Part shown: one piece after another, positions 54,825-63,879 of the stretch
Position numbering within the stretch: position 1 is the stretch's first letter
How the letters are laid out: the number at the start of each line of letters is the position of its first letter
DNA from: Gammaproteobacteria bacterium
Lineage (GTDB): Bacteria; Pseudomonadota; Gammaproteobacteria; Magnimaribacterales; AG-339-G14
Length of the DNA stretch: 64,000 bases
Assembly: GCA_003331625.1 (NCBI GenBank)
Contig: QOPF01000002.1
Span: forward strand, 163,190 to 227,189
Reading direction: 5' to 3'
Position numbers and translations under genes: made by a program
Notes under the pieces: model-generated
Seen by the model: the letters and a program-made list of their open reading frames with translations, nothing else
The model's database searches: none
What the model was told of the DNA's origin: nothing

Positions 54825-56081
54825 ATGTACGGAAATAATTTATCTATAAAATCTTTTGACGATGATCTTTGGCAAGCTCTAGAGAAAGAAAGAATTAGGC
54901 AAGAGCAACACATCGAACTCATTGCATCGGAAAATTATGCGTCACCAAGAATACTTGAAGCGCAAGGTTCCGTTCTTACTAATAAGTATGCTGAAGGATA
55001 TCCCGGCAAAAGGTATTATGGTGGCTGTGAGTTTGTTGATATTGCTGAGCAACTAGCAATCGATAGAGCTAAGAAACTATTCAATGCGGATTATGCAAAC
55101 GTCCAACCCCATTCTGGAGCAAGCGCCAATGCGGCTGTTTACCTAGCGTTGCTAAATGCCGGAGACAAAATTCTTGGAATGAGCCTTGATCATGGAGGTC
55201 ACTTGACCCACGGCTCTAAAGTCAATTTCTCTGGAAAAATTTACGAATCCTATAGTTATGGTATCGACCCTGAAACTGGAGACATTGATTATGAGCAAGT
55301 AGAAGCCCTTGCTAAAGAACACAAACCTAAGATGCTAATTTGTGGCTTTTCTGCTTTTTCTGGAATTCTTGATTGGGAACGCTTTAAGAAAATTGCCGAA
55401 TCAGTTGATGCTTATTTATTAGCTGATATTTCTCACGTTTCAGGATTAGTCGCTGCAGGCCTTTACCCAAATCCATTTCCTCATGCCGATGTGGTGACGA
55501 CAACGACTCATAAGACTCTTGTTGGGCCTAGAGGAGGTCTTATCCTTGCTGGTCCAAATGAAGAGCTTCAAAAGAAATTAAACTCAGCCCTTTTTCCAGG
55601 TTCACAAGGTGGGCCTTTAATGCATGTCATTGCTGCCAAGGCTGTTTGTTTCAAAGAAGCCATGGAAGAAGACTTTATTACCTATCAGAAACAAATCCTT
55701 CTTAATGCAAAAGCAATGAGTAAAAGATTCATGTCTAACGATATTGATATCGTTTCCAATGGAACCTCTAATCATATGTTTTTAGTTAACTTAATTAAAT
55801 ATGATGTTACCGGAAAAGTACTCGAAGCTGCTCTTGGCGAATCATTTATAACGGTTAATAAAAATTCTGTTCCAAATGATCCAAAATCTCCATTTGTCAC
55901 TTCGGGCATAAGAATTGGAACGCCTGCTGTCACTCGTAGAGGTTTTCAAGAACAAGAAGTTTCTGAAATTGCTGATTGGATTTCAAAAATTATCAAAAAT
56001 GTAGAAGACAAGAATCTAATTTCTGAAATTAAGGAACAAGTAAAAAGCCTTTGTGGTAATTTTCCAGTTTATTCTCGATAA
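54825..56081 (+). CDS. glyA: Serine hydroxymethyltransferase
   Basis: A 418-residue PLP enzyme that makes glycine and methylene-tetrahydrofolate. [26 protein letters not shown] opens the catalytic domain, and the PLP lysine lies in [14 protein letters not shown] near 230. A perfect TATAAT (54795-54800) with a weak -35 lies 25 nt upstream of the ATG. The glyA-nrdR-ribD order is conserved in gammaproteobacteria. Confidence 0.97.
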   Translation: MYGNNLSIKSFDDDLWQALEKERIRQEQHIELIASENYASPRILEAQGSVLTNKYAEGYPGKRYYGGCEFVDIAEQLAIDRAKKLFNADYANVQPHSGASANAAVYLALLNAGDKILGMSLDHGGHLTHGSKVNFSGKIYESYSYGIDPETGDIDYEQVEALAKEHKPKMLICGFSAFSGILDWERFKKIAESVDAYLLADISHVSGLVAAGLYPNPFPHADVVTTTTHKTLVGPRGGLILAGPNEELQKKLNSALFPGSQGGPLMHVIAAKAVCFKEAMEEDFITYQKQILLNAKAMSKRFMSNDIDIVSNGTSNHMFLVNLIKYDVTGKVLEAALGESFITVNKNSVPNDPKSPFVTSGIRIGTPAVTRRGFQEQEVSEIADWISKIIKNVEDKNLISEIKEQVKSLCGNFPVYSR

Positions 56082-56084
56082 AAT

Positions 56085-56537
56085 ATGCATTGTCCCTATT
56101 GCTCCTTTGAAGAAAGTAAGGTTATAGACTCTCGCCTTGTTACCGAAGGCAGTGAAATTAGAAGAAGAAGAGAATGCCTTAGATGTGGTGAAAGATGGAC
56201 TACTTTTGAAGTTGGTGAACTAGTTATGCCAAAAATAATTAAACAAGATAAATCTCGAGTACCTTTTGACGAAACAAAAATTAGAGAAGGAATAGCAAGA
56301 TCGCTAGAAAAAAGACCCGTAAGCGATGCTCAATTTCAAGCTCTAATGGAAAATATAAAAAAAGAGATAAGAGATTTTGGAGAAAGAGAAATTGCTTCAA
56401 AAAAAATTGGCGAAACAGTAATGCACCATTTAAAAAAATTAGATGAAGTTGCTTTTGTAAGATTTGCATCTGTTTATAGAAGTTTTCAAGATCCAAATGA
56501 ATTTAGTGAAGAAGTAAAAAAATTGAGTGATGAGTGA
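56085..56537 (+). CDS. nrdR: Transcriptional repressor NrdR
   Basis: A 150-residue zinc-ribbon plus ATP-cone regulator of ribonucleotide reductase genes. The ribbon CPYC...CLRCGERWTTFE is at the N-terminus (about 3-40), and the ATP-cone follows (VMPKIIKQDKSRVPFDETKI). It starts 3 nt after glyA and overlaps ribD by 8 nt. No nrdAB genes lie in the window. Confidence 0.96.
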   Translation: MHCPYCSFEESKVIDSRLVTEGSEIRRRRECLRCGERWTTFEVGELVMPKIIKQDKSRVPFDETKIREGIARSLEKRPVSDAQFQALMENIKKEIRDFGEREIASKKIGETVMHHLKKLDEVAFVRFASVYRSFQDPNEFSEEVKKLSDE

Positions 56538-57630
56538 TTCTTATTTCATTGCTAAAGCTGTCTCTCTAGCAAAAAAAGGAAAATACTTCTCAAAGCCTGG
56601 TGTCAACGTTGGAGCGATAATAGTTAAAGATAATAAAGTTATCGGCGAAGGCTTTTATGAGCGATTTGGAGGAAGTCACGCTGAGATAAATGCAATCGAT
56701 GATGTTAAACGAAAACATAAAAATAATTATTTATCGCTTCTTTCTGACAGTGAGATATTTATTACTCTAGAGCCTTGCAGTAAAATCGGCAAAACCGGAG
56801 CCTGCGTTGATACGTTAAAGAAATACGATTTCAAAAGGATTATTGTCGGTTCTCTAGATCCAACACAAAATGGATTAGAAAGCCTCTCAAAACATGGCTT
56901 TAAAGTAACAAGCTTAGAAGACAAGAATTGCCTGTCTCTCAATAAAGAATTTTTTCACAAAAACAAATTTAACAAGCCTTTTATTAGAGCCAAAATTGCT
57001 ATGTCTGCCGATCATAAATCAGTTTTTAAAAATCAAAAAAGAAAATGGATTACTGGTATACCTGCAAGAAATGACGTCCAAAAGATTAGAGCTGAATCAG
57101 ATGTTATCCTTACAGGAGCAGGAACGTTGAATATTGATAAGCCTTCTTTGAACGTAAGGCTAAAAAAAATTATTTCTAATCAATCATTTTGTCAGCCAGA
57201 AAGGTTTGTATTTTCTTCTAGCCTCAATCTTGATTGGGAAGCGCCCTTTTTTACTTTGCCGGGAAAAAAAGTTGTCGTTACTTCAAAAAAAAACTTTCCG
57301 ACTGTTCCTAAAAAAATTAAAGAATTAACTTTTATGAGTTGCGATAAGAAAGGAAAAAATATTGACCCAAAAAAATTCATCAAAAAAATTGCCAAACTCA
57401 ATATAAAGAATATTTTATTAGAATCAGGTCCTAAACTTCTTGGAACTTTTAGCGATGAAAGTCTAATTGATGAATACATATTTTACGTATCAAAAGAAAA
57501 GCTAAAGGAAAAAGCCTTGCACTTTTATGAGGGTAAGAAAAATTTAAACTTTTTTGGTAGCAAGCAATTCGTTATAGTTGAAGAAAGTAATGTTGGAAAA
57601 GATAAAAAGATAATTTTAAGGAAAAAATAA
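56530..57630 (+). CDS. ribD: Bifunctional riboflavin deaminase/reductase RibD
   Basis: A 366-residue enzyme for the second and third steps of riboflavin synthesis. The N-terminal deaminase has zinc ligands in SHAEINA and LEPCSKIGKTGAC (about 50-97). The C-terminal NADPH reductase has RAKIAMSADHK and the ILTGAGTLNIDKP block. The ATG at 56530 is preferred to GTG at 56527. ribBX follows after 2 nt with no ribE between. Confidence 0.94.
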   Translation: MSDSYFIAKAVSLAKKGKYFSKPGVNVGAIIVKDNKVIGEGFYERFGGSHAEINAIDDVKRKHKNNYLSLLSDSEIFITLEPCSKIGKTGACVDTLKKYDFKRIIVGSLDPTQNGLESLSKHGFKVTSLEDKNCLSLNKEFFHKNKFNKPFIRAKIAMSADHKSVFKNQKRKWITGIPARNDVQKIRAESDVILTGAGTLNIDKPSLNVRLKKIISNQSFCQPERFVFSSSLNLDWEAPFFTLPGKKVVVTSKKNFPTVPKKIKELTFMSCDKKGKNIDPKKFIKKIAKLNIKNILLESGPKLLGTFSDESLIDEYIFYVSKEKLKEKALHFYEGKKNLNFFGSKQFVIVEESNVGKDKKIILRKK

Positions 57631-57632
57631 TC

Positions 57633-58724
57633 ATGGAATTAAATAAGACTGCTGAACTAATCTCTGAAATAAAAAAAGGTCGAATGATTGTTTTGATGGA
57701 TGACGAAGATCGAGAAAACGAAGGTGATTTAATTCTTGCAGCCGACAAAGTAGATGCTGAAAAAATAAATTTTATGGCTAAACACGCGAGGGGTCTCATT
57801 TGTATGGCTATCAGCGAACAAAAAAGCCAAGCTTTAAATTTAGATCAAATGGTAAGAGATAACAAAAGCGGTCATGGAACTGCCTTTACTGTTTCTATTG
57901 AGGCCGCAACTGGAATATCTACCGGAATATCAGCTGCAGATAGAGCGAGAACGATTTCAGTTGCAGCAAAACAAAATGCTAAACCTTCTGATATCGTTCA
58001 ACCCGGTCATGTCTTTCCAGTAAAAGCAGCACGAGGAGGAGTTTTAACCAGAGCAGGACACACTGAAGGCAGCACAGATTTGTGTCGTTTAGCTGGATTG
58101 AGCTCTAATTCTGTAATAGTTGAAATTATGAATGAAGATGGGACCATGGCCAGAAAAGCAGATTTAATTAAGTTCAGTAAAGAACATAATTTAAAAATTG
58201 GCACCATTGCTGATTTAATAAATTATCGAATTCTAAATGAAAAAACTATTGAAAAAGTTGAGCAAAAATCAGTAAAAACTGAGTTTGGTACTTTCAGTCT
58301 CATTTTGTACAAAGACTTAATTTTTAATGAAACTCATGTTGTCCTCAAAAAAGGAAAAATTACTAAAAATAGCTCTACCTTAGTGAGGGTTCAACAAAGT
58401 AATTTCTTTCATGACCTTTTAAAAGTTAACGAGTTCGGAGCCCGCTGGTCTGTATCAGATGCTATGAAAAAAATTAATAGAGCTGGAAAGGGAATAATTT
58501 TGTTGCTTGATGGTGGCAGAGAAAAAGAAGATGAGTTTAATGAAATTAAAGCCTCTAAGAAGAAACGTCAAAATATTCCCAACAACGATTCAAGACGAAT
58601 CGGGATTGGTTCTCAAATCTTGAGGGATTTAGGTGTAAAGAAGATTAAGCTAATGGGTTCCGAAGTTAGATATCCCTCACTGTCAGGATTTGGACTTGAA
58701 GTAACGAACTACGTAAAGAAATGA
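57633..58724 (+). CDS. ribBX: DHBP synthase with degenerate GTP cyclohydrolase II domain (RibBX type)
   Basis: A 363-residue protein. Residues 1-205 are a complete RibB: MDDEDRENEGD (22-32) and HTEGSTDLCRLAG (143-155) carry the catalytic Asp, Glu and His residues. Residues 207-363 correspond to RibA but the zinc-binding cysteines are gone; the expected site reads VRVQQSNFFHDLLK (251-264). So it should make only 3,4-dihydroxy-2-butanone 4-phosphate, like the RibBX proteins of other gammaproteobacteria. GTP cyclohydrolase II must be elsewhere. It overlaps ribH by 4 nt. Confidence 0.9.
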   Translation: MELNKTAELISEIKKGRMIVLMDDEDRENEGDLILAADKVDAEKINFMAKHARGLICMAISEQKSQALNLDQMVRDNKSGHGTAFTVSIEAATGISTGISAADRARTISVAAKQNAKPSDIVQPGHVFPVKAARGGVLTRAGHTEGSTDLCRLAGLSSNSVIVEIMNEDGTMARKADLIKFSKEHNLKIGTIADLINYRILNEKTIEKVEQKSVKTEFGTFSLILYKDLIFNETHVVLKKGKITKNSSTLVRVQQSNFFHDLLKVNEFGARWSVSDAMKKINRAGKGIILLLDGGREKEDEFNEIKASKKKRQNIPNNDSRRIGIGSQILRDLGVKKIKLMGSEVRYPSLSGFGLEVTNYVKK

Positions 58725-59173
58725 AAGATTCAAAGTTAAAAATAGATACACCTAAAGATAACTTAGGTTCCTTAAAAATTGTAATTGTAACGACTTATTG
58801 GAATCAAGAAATTATCAAGCCCATGCTGCATGACTGTCAAATGAAGCTGAAAAATCATAATCTTGAACCAGAAGTTTTTACCGTTCCTGGAGCGTACGAA
58901 TTACCTTTTATTGCTAAAAAATTAGCAAATACTTTTGACATAATAATTTTGTTAGGTTGCATAATAAAAGGAGAAACACCACATTTTGAGATTATCTCTA
59001 AAAGTATCAGCGACAAAGTCTTAGAGGTTTCTCTGGATAAAGATACCCCTATTATATTTGGTGTATTAACTACAGATGATGAAGCTCAAGCCATTGAAAG
59101 AGCAGCTTACAAAGGTTCTGAATTTGCTGCGTCTGCTTTAAATTTTTTAGACACTATAAAAAAGATTAAGTGA
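58721..59173 (+). CDS. ribH: 6,7-dimethyl-8-ribityllumazine synthase
   Basis: A 150-residue enzyme that joins the ribBX product to the RibD pyrimidine to form lumazine. VPGAYELPFIAKKL, GCIIKGETPHFEII (catalytic His) and FGVLTTDDEAQAIERA match the family. Translation is coupled on both sides: 4-nt overlaps with ribBX and nusB. Confidence 0.96.
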   Translation: MKDSKLKIDTPKDNLGSLKIVIVTTYWNQEIIKPMLHDCQMKLKNHNLEPEVFTVPGAYELPFIAKKLANTFDIIILLGCIIKGETPHFEIISKSISDKVLEVSLDKDTPIIFGVLTTDDEAQAIERAAYKGSEFAASALNFLDTIKKIK

Positions 59174-59565
59174 AAATTATTCCATCCCCAACTAAGACGA
59201 GAGAGATGGTGGTACAAACCCTTTATCAAAAAAAAGTTTCAGGAGATTCAAATACTAAAGTTTTAAAAGAACTTAAACAAACCCAAAAAAAATTTAATAT
59301 AGAAAAAATTAGTCAAATTATTAAAGATATAAAAAACTTTGAAGAAGATTTTGCTAAAACTATTCAAAAATTTTCTAGGGTCCCTTACGATAGGATTGGC
59401 GAAGTTGAACTTTCTATTTTGTTTTTAGCCTTATATGAGTTGTCTCAGACTAATTTAGACAGGCCTATAATAATTAACGAAGCTATAAAGCTTGCCAAAA
59501 AATTTGGTCAGAATTCAAGTCATAAATTTATTAATGCAATTCTAGATAGTGTAATAAAGAGCTAA
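59170..59565 (+). CDS. nusB: Transcription antitermination factor NusB
   Basis: A 131-residue all-helical factor for rRNA antitermination. It begins at GTG overlapping ribH by 4 nt. The RILFLALYEL- and INEAIKLAKKFG-type blocks (ELSILFLALYEL, INEAIKLAKKFGQNSSHKFINAILD) are typical. In most gammaproteobacteria thiL and pgpA follow; here purA ends tail-to-tail with it (4-nt overlap). Confidence 0.94.
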   Translation: MKIIPSPTKTREMVVQTLYQKKVSGDSNTKVLKELKQTQKKFNIEKISQIIKDIKNFEEDFAKTIQKFSRVPYDRIGEVELSILFLALYELSQTNLDRPIIINEAIKLAKKFGQNSSHKFINAILDSVIKS

Positions 59566-60845
59566 GCTTTTGTTCTAATTATTGTGCTTTGATCGTCTGG
59601 GCCAGTTGAAACAACTCTTATAGGAACACCGCATTCTTTTTCAAGGTAAACGATGAAGGCTTTTGCTTCATCCGGTAAATCTACATAGGCATCGATATTT
59701 TTAGTAGGCTTCTCCCAACCCGAGAGAGTTTCGTAAACTGGGGTAACGCTATCTAAATCCATACATTCACCAAAAACATTGTCCTTATCCTGATTTTCGT
59801 AATCCTTACATACTTTTATCTCGTCCAAACCATCTAAAACATCAATTTTAGTTAAACAAAGTCCTTTTATACTATTGGTTTGAATAACTCTTCTCATCAA
59901 AACTGCATCGAACCAACCGCATCTTCTAGGTCGCCCAGTTGTTGCACCAACTTCGCCGCCTGCTTTTGCAATATATTCTCCTGTATCATCGAATATTTCG
60001 GTTGGCATTGGGCCCTCACCAACTCTTGTTACGTAGGCTTTGATTACGCCTAAAATATCTTGAACGTCAAGAGGTCCGCATCCTGCTCCGGCTGCTATAC
60101 CTGTTGGTGAGCAATTACTCGAGGTAACATAGGGATAAGTTCCTTGGTCAACGTCTAATAACGCTCCTTGTGCTCCCTCAAATAAAACCTTTTTGTTTTC
60201 TAGATTTAGCTTTTTTATTGTCATTGAAACATCGGCCAGCATAGGTTTTATTTTTTCACCATAAGATAGGTTTTCTTCAACTAGTTCCTCTAGGGCTAAA
60301 GGGCTATCGCCAAAAAATTTTTCTATAGTAAAATTATAAAAATCTAAAGTTTCTTCCAATAATGGTCTTAATAAATTTTCAGACATTGTGTCTGAAATTC
60401 TTATAGCTCTTCTTGCCACTTTATCTTCGTAAGCTGGTCCTATACCTCTTAAAGTCGTTCCTATTGTTTTTTGGCTATTTGATTTTTCTTTGAGCTGATC
60501 AACGAGATTATGATAAGGCTGTATCAAACTGCAAGCCGGACTAATTTTCAGTCTTTCAGGTATTCCTTGAGAATATTCGCTAATTTCATCTATCTCTTTA
60601 AATAAAGCTTCATAAGAAATTACAACTCCTCTGCCAATTAAAGAAAGAGCGTCTTTATGGCAAATTGAAGAAGGCAAAAGATGTAAAATTATCTTTTTCC
60701 CATTAACAATTAATGTGTGACCAGCATTATGGCCGCCTTGATATCTGCAAGCTGCAGCAAAATCTCCAGCTAAAAAATTTACAATTTTTCCTTTTCCTTC
60801 ATCTCCCCATTGCAAACCTAAGATAGCTGTATTTGAAACATTCAT
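59562..60845 (-). CDS. purA: Adenylosuccinate synthetase
   Basis: A 427-residue GTP-dependent enzyme converting IMP to adenylosuccinate. The N-terminal GLQWGDEGKGKIVNFL (P-loop-like, catalytic Asp), GGHNAGHT, and TTGRPRRCGWFDAV are all present. It overlaps hisZ by 1 nt. The hflC-hisZ-purA order is a gammaproteobacterial standard. Confidence 0.97.
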   Translation of the reverse strand: MNVSNTAILGLQWGDEGKGKIVNFLAGDFAAACRYQGGHNAGHTLIVNGKKIILHLLPSSICHKDALSLIGRGVVISYEALFKEIDEISEYSQGIPERLKISPACSLIQPYHNLVDQLKEKSNSQKTIGTTLRGIGPAYEDKVARRAIRISDTMSENLLRPLLEETLDFYNFTIEKFFGDSPLALEELVEENLSYGEKIKPMLADVSMTIKKLNLENKKVLFEGAQGALLDVDQGTYPYVTSSNCSPTGIAAGAGCGPLDVQDILGVIKAYVTRVGEGPMPTEIFDDTGEYIAKAGGEVGATTGRPRRCGWFDAVLMRRVIQTNSIKGLCLTKIDVLDGLDEIKVCKDYENQDKDNVFGECMDLDSVTPVYETLSGWEKPTKNIDAYVDLPDEAKAFIVYLEKECGVPIRVVSTGPDDQSTIIRTKA

Positions 60846-61807
60846 TATTGTTTGATGTTATTAATTAAAGAAGAAATATTGATATCAAAACCTAATGCTT
60901 CCCTGACTTTGTTATCCTTAAATCTTGTTTTGTAATGACCTCCTTTAGCCAAAGAGGAGCCAAAGCCATCAACATGAATAGAAAAAACTAATCCTTCGTG
61001 GTAGTCAAAACCAGGAAAATCTGAAAATTCAAAATGGTAATCGATTGATTTGGGGAGGCTTCTAACTACCCTCTCAAGTTTTTTTGCAGATTCTTGAAAT
61101 TTTTTATTTTTATGTTTTTTAAGATATTTCAATGAATCTATTGACCCATTTACAACCATCAAGTTTTTTAGTTCATGGATGTAACTTCTTTTAATATTAA
61201 GAGGCTTACAAAATTCTTCTAAATCCGTTTGGGATTTACTAGACATTATCTTTTTTATTTTTTCTGTATTATTTAAATTAAGTTTTAGATTATTAATCAA
61301 TTCTATCAACGGTTCTGTTCTGCCAAGAGAAAGAGTAATTTTTTTCTTACCTGTACTTTTGATACAAGAGATTAATAAATTTAAGATGGACATCTCATCA
61401 GCAATTGATATTTTTCCAAATAGCTCAACGCCGGCTTTGAAAGCAGTTCTAGATTTTGTCAGAGAATCTTCTGTCTTTCTCAAAGTCTCTCCAAAGTAAC
61501 AATATTTTTTTTTGCCCTTTGCGCCTTGTTGAATGTCTATGCGGGCTATTTGTTGAGATATATCTGGCCTAATAGATATTTCTTTAGATGAAGCATCATC
61601 TGAAAAGCTATAGGAAAAGTCTTTTATAGAATCATTTGCGTTTCCACCAATGCTATCGGAAAACTCAATTAATGACGGGATAACAAGCTGATAATCGTTT
61701 TGGTAAAACTTAGCTAATAATGAATTTCGTAATGCTTCTAATTCCTTGGCCTTATTACCGACGTAGTCTTCCGTTCCATCTGGAAGGCCAGTATTTATCG
61801 TGGACAT
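60845..61807 (-). CDS. hisZ: ATP phosphoribosyltransferase regulatory subunit
   Basis: A 320-residue class II aminoacyl-tRNA-synthetase-like protein that lacks anticodon-binding and catalytic function. LPDGTEDY opens it, motif 2-like SIRPDISQQIARI is near 80, and GGHYKTRFKDN-type sequence is at the end. It regulates the short form of HisG, which must be encoded elsewhere. It lies 7 nt after hflC. Confidence 0.93.
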   Translation of the reverse strand: MSTINTGLPDGTEDYVGNKAKELEALRNSLLAKFYQNDYQLVIPSLIEFSDSIGGNANDSIKDFSYSFSDDASSKEISIRPDISQQIARIDIQQGAKGKKKYCYFGETLRKTEDSLTKSRTAFKAGVELFGKISIADEMSILNLLISCIKSTGKKKITLSLGRTEPLIELINNLKLNLNNTEKIKKIMSSKSQTDLEEFCKPLNIKRSYIHELKNLMVVNGSIDSLKYLKKHKNKKFQESAKKLERVVRSLPKSIDYHFEFSDFPGFDYHEGLVFSIHVDGFGSSLAKGGHYKTRFKDNKVREALGFDINISSLINNIKQ

Positions 61808-61814
61808 GGGTTAG

Positions 61815-62699
61815 TTAATCTGATTTTCTTCCTTTGGAGCTATCCAAGTACTTAAAAAAGTCGCTATCCGGATCAATTAACAATACATCTGATTTATTTT
61901 CAAAAGTAGATTGATAGGCTTTTAGACTTCTAGTGAACTCGTAAAATTCAGGATCTTTATTGAAAGCATCTGCATAAACTGATGTGGCTTTTGCGTCACC
62001 ATTACCTCGAAGTTCCTCAGCTTCTTTATAAGCTTGGGCTAAAATAATAGTTCTTTCTCGATCTGCATTTGCTCTTATACCTTCCGCAATTTCTGTCCCT
62101 TCTGCTCTGAGCTCTTGAGCTAATCTCTCTCTTTCGGTTCTCATTCTGTTGTAGACGGATTCATTAACCTCGCTTGGAAGCTCAATTTTTTTGACTCTTA
62201 CATCTAAGACCTCGATACCTAATTCCGATGCCGCAACTTTATTAAGATCGGTAGTAAGAATTTTCATTAATTCGTCTCTTTCTCCAGAAACTACTTCTTG
62301 GACAGTCCTTGTGCCGAATTGGTTCCTAAGACCTTCATCAACTCTTTGAGTAAGAAGAGTTCTCATAGCACTTAGTTGTCCACCTGAAGAGGTGATATAA
62401 AACTGCTCATTGTTTGTTATACGCCATTTAACAAAGGCATCGACAATAAGTCTCTTTTTCTCTGCAGTAAAATAAGGCTGGGGAAGAGCATCTAAAGTGA
62501 GAACCCTAGAATCGAACTTTTTGACAGTATGATATACAGGGATTTTAAAATGCAGTCCTGGGTTTATTACTGGCTCTACTATTTCACCAAATCTTAAAAG
62601 AATTGCAGTTTGTTTGTCATTAACGATATAAATGGCATTTGATAAAACTACCAAAAGAATTAAAAAAATAATTCCTAAATTAAGGTTTAAAGATTTCAT
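61815..62699 (-). CDS. hflC: Protease modulator HflC
   Basis: A 294-residue SPFH/prohibitin-family membrane protein. One N-terminal helix (about 7-26) anchors it, the SPFH domain follows (QTAILLRFGEIVEPVINPGLHFKIP), and a long charged coiled helix (about 185-255) ends it. With HflK it encases the FtsH protease. It starts 1 nt after hflK. Confidence 0.96.
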   Translation of the reverse strand: MKSLNLNLGIIFLILLVVLSNAIYIVNDKQTAILLRFGEIVEPVINPGLHFKIPVYHTVKKFDSRVLTLDALPQPYFTAEKKRLIVDAFVKWRITNNEQFYITSSGGQLSAMRTLLTQRVDEGLRNQFGTRTVQEVVSGERDELMKILTTDLNKVAASELGIEVLDVRVKKIELPSEVNESVYNRMRTERERLAQELRAEGTEIAEGIRANADRERTIILAQAYKEAEELRGNGDAKATSVYADAFNKDPEFYEFTRSLKAYQSTFENKSDVLLIDPDSDFFKYLDSSKGRKSD

Positions 62700-62700
62700 A

Positions 62701-63843
62701 TTACCTTCTATCCTGTCTTCTTCTTAACTCTTCAATAACTCTATCTGTGATTTCTTGAATATCAGAGCTTAAAGAGTTTGATGAAGATGAAGATGTGTTG
62801 TTTTCATTAAGGTTGCGTTGGGGATTTAAAGAAGCAGCAGCTATCTGGTCTAGCGGCAAATATAAGATGTTATTACCTTCTTTGACATCAATCATGACCT
62901 TTGTACTGTTGTTCATAACAGATTGAACAGCATCCAAATAGAGTCGTTGCCTCGTAACTTCTGGAGATTTAGAATATTCAAACAATAATTGATCAAATCT
63001 AGAGGCCTCACCTTCTGCTTCTGAAATAACTTTTTGTTTATAACCTTCAGCATCCTCAATTGCTCTTTTAGCATTACCTCTGGCAATAGGAACAACTTGA
63101 TTGGCATAAGTTTCAGCTTCATTACGAAGTCTTACTTCGTCTTCTCTTGCTTTAACTACATCATCAAAAGCTTCTTTTACTGCATCCGGTGGTCTTGATT
63201 CTCTAATTGACACAGCAACTACTTCAATTCCGGTTTTATAAATATCAAGCCTAGTCTGTAATCTTGATTTGACGTCCATCGCTATTTGTTCTCTTCCAAC
63301 AGTCAAAACACTGTCCATAGATGTACTTCCAACAACATGTCTTAGTTCTGCTTCTGATGCCTGAGCTAAACTGTCCTCTGGAGCAGAAGCTTCGAGCAAG
63401 AAAAATACTGGATTTGAGCGTTTGTATTGAACTGCGACTTCTACGTTCACAATGTTTTCATCTTTAGTTAGCATTGAGGAATTAGTTGTATGCGTAAAGA
63501 GTTTTTCGGTATTGACAATAAACCTATTATCGACAAAAGGAGGATTCCAGTGGATTCCAGGTCCTTTTGTTGTTGAGTATTTTCCGAATCTTAAAACTAC
63601 TGCCTCTTCTTGGGCGTCAACAGTATAAATACCAAAAGCTGAATATAAGAGAATTATCCCAATCAAAGCAGCAGGCAAGATTTTTTTAAATCCACCGCTT
63701 CCTCCATCAGGACCTCCTCCAAATAATGAATTTATTTGGCTTCTAAATTTTTTTATTAGTTCATCGATATCTGGAGGATTGTTATTATTTTTCCCCCATG
63801 GATCTCTAGAACCATTGTTATTTCCTTGATCATTCCATGACAT
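62701..63843 (-). CDS. hflK: Protease modulator HflK
   Basis: A 380-residue partner of HflC. A Gly/Asn-rich N-terminus (MSWNDQGNNNGS) precedes one membrane helix (about 55-75). The SPFH domain follows (EEAVVLRFGKYSTTKGPGIHW), and a coiled helix (about 230-290). The Ser/Asn-rich C-terminal segment near 347-362 is low complexity. It starts 36 nt after miaA ends, with no hfq or hflX between. Confidence 0.96.
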   Translation of the reverse strand: MSWNDQGNNNGSRDPWGKNNNNPPDIDELIKKFRSQINSLFGGGPDGGSGGFKKILPAALIGIILLYSAFGIYTVDAQEEAVVLRFGKYSTTKGPGIHWNPPFVDNRFIVNTEKLFTHTTNSSMLTKDENIVNVEVAVQYKRSNPVFFLLEASAPEDSLAQASEAELRHVVGSTSMDSVLTVGREQIAMDVKSRLQTRLDIYKTGIEVVAVSIRESRPPDAVKEAFDDVVKAREDEVRLRNEAETYANQVVPIARGNAKRAIEDAEGYKQKVISEAEGEASRFDQLLFEYSKSPEVTRQRLYLDAVQSVMNNSTKVMIDVKEGNNILYLPLDQIAAASLNPQRNLNENNTSSSSSNSLSSDIQEITDRVIEELRRRQDRR

Positions 63844-63879
63844 ATTTGTATTCTAGGTTGTTAAGTCAAATAATGGAAT

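Noticed and set aside
58251..58724. RibBX C-terminal half as a frameshifted or pseudogene RibA
   Set aside because: The frame is open to a normal stop, ribH is translationally coupled to it, and RibBX proteins with such a degenerate half are known.
56527..59173. FMN riboswitch ahead of the rib genes
   Set aside because: ribD overlaps nrdR and no leader longer than a few bases exists in the operon.
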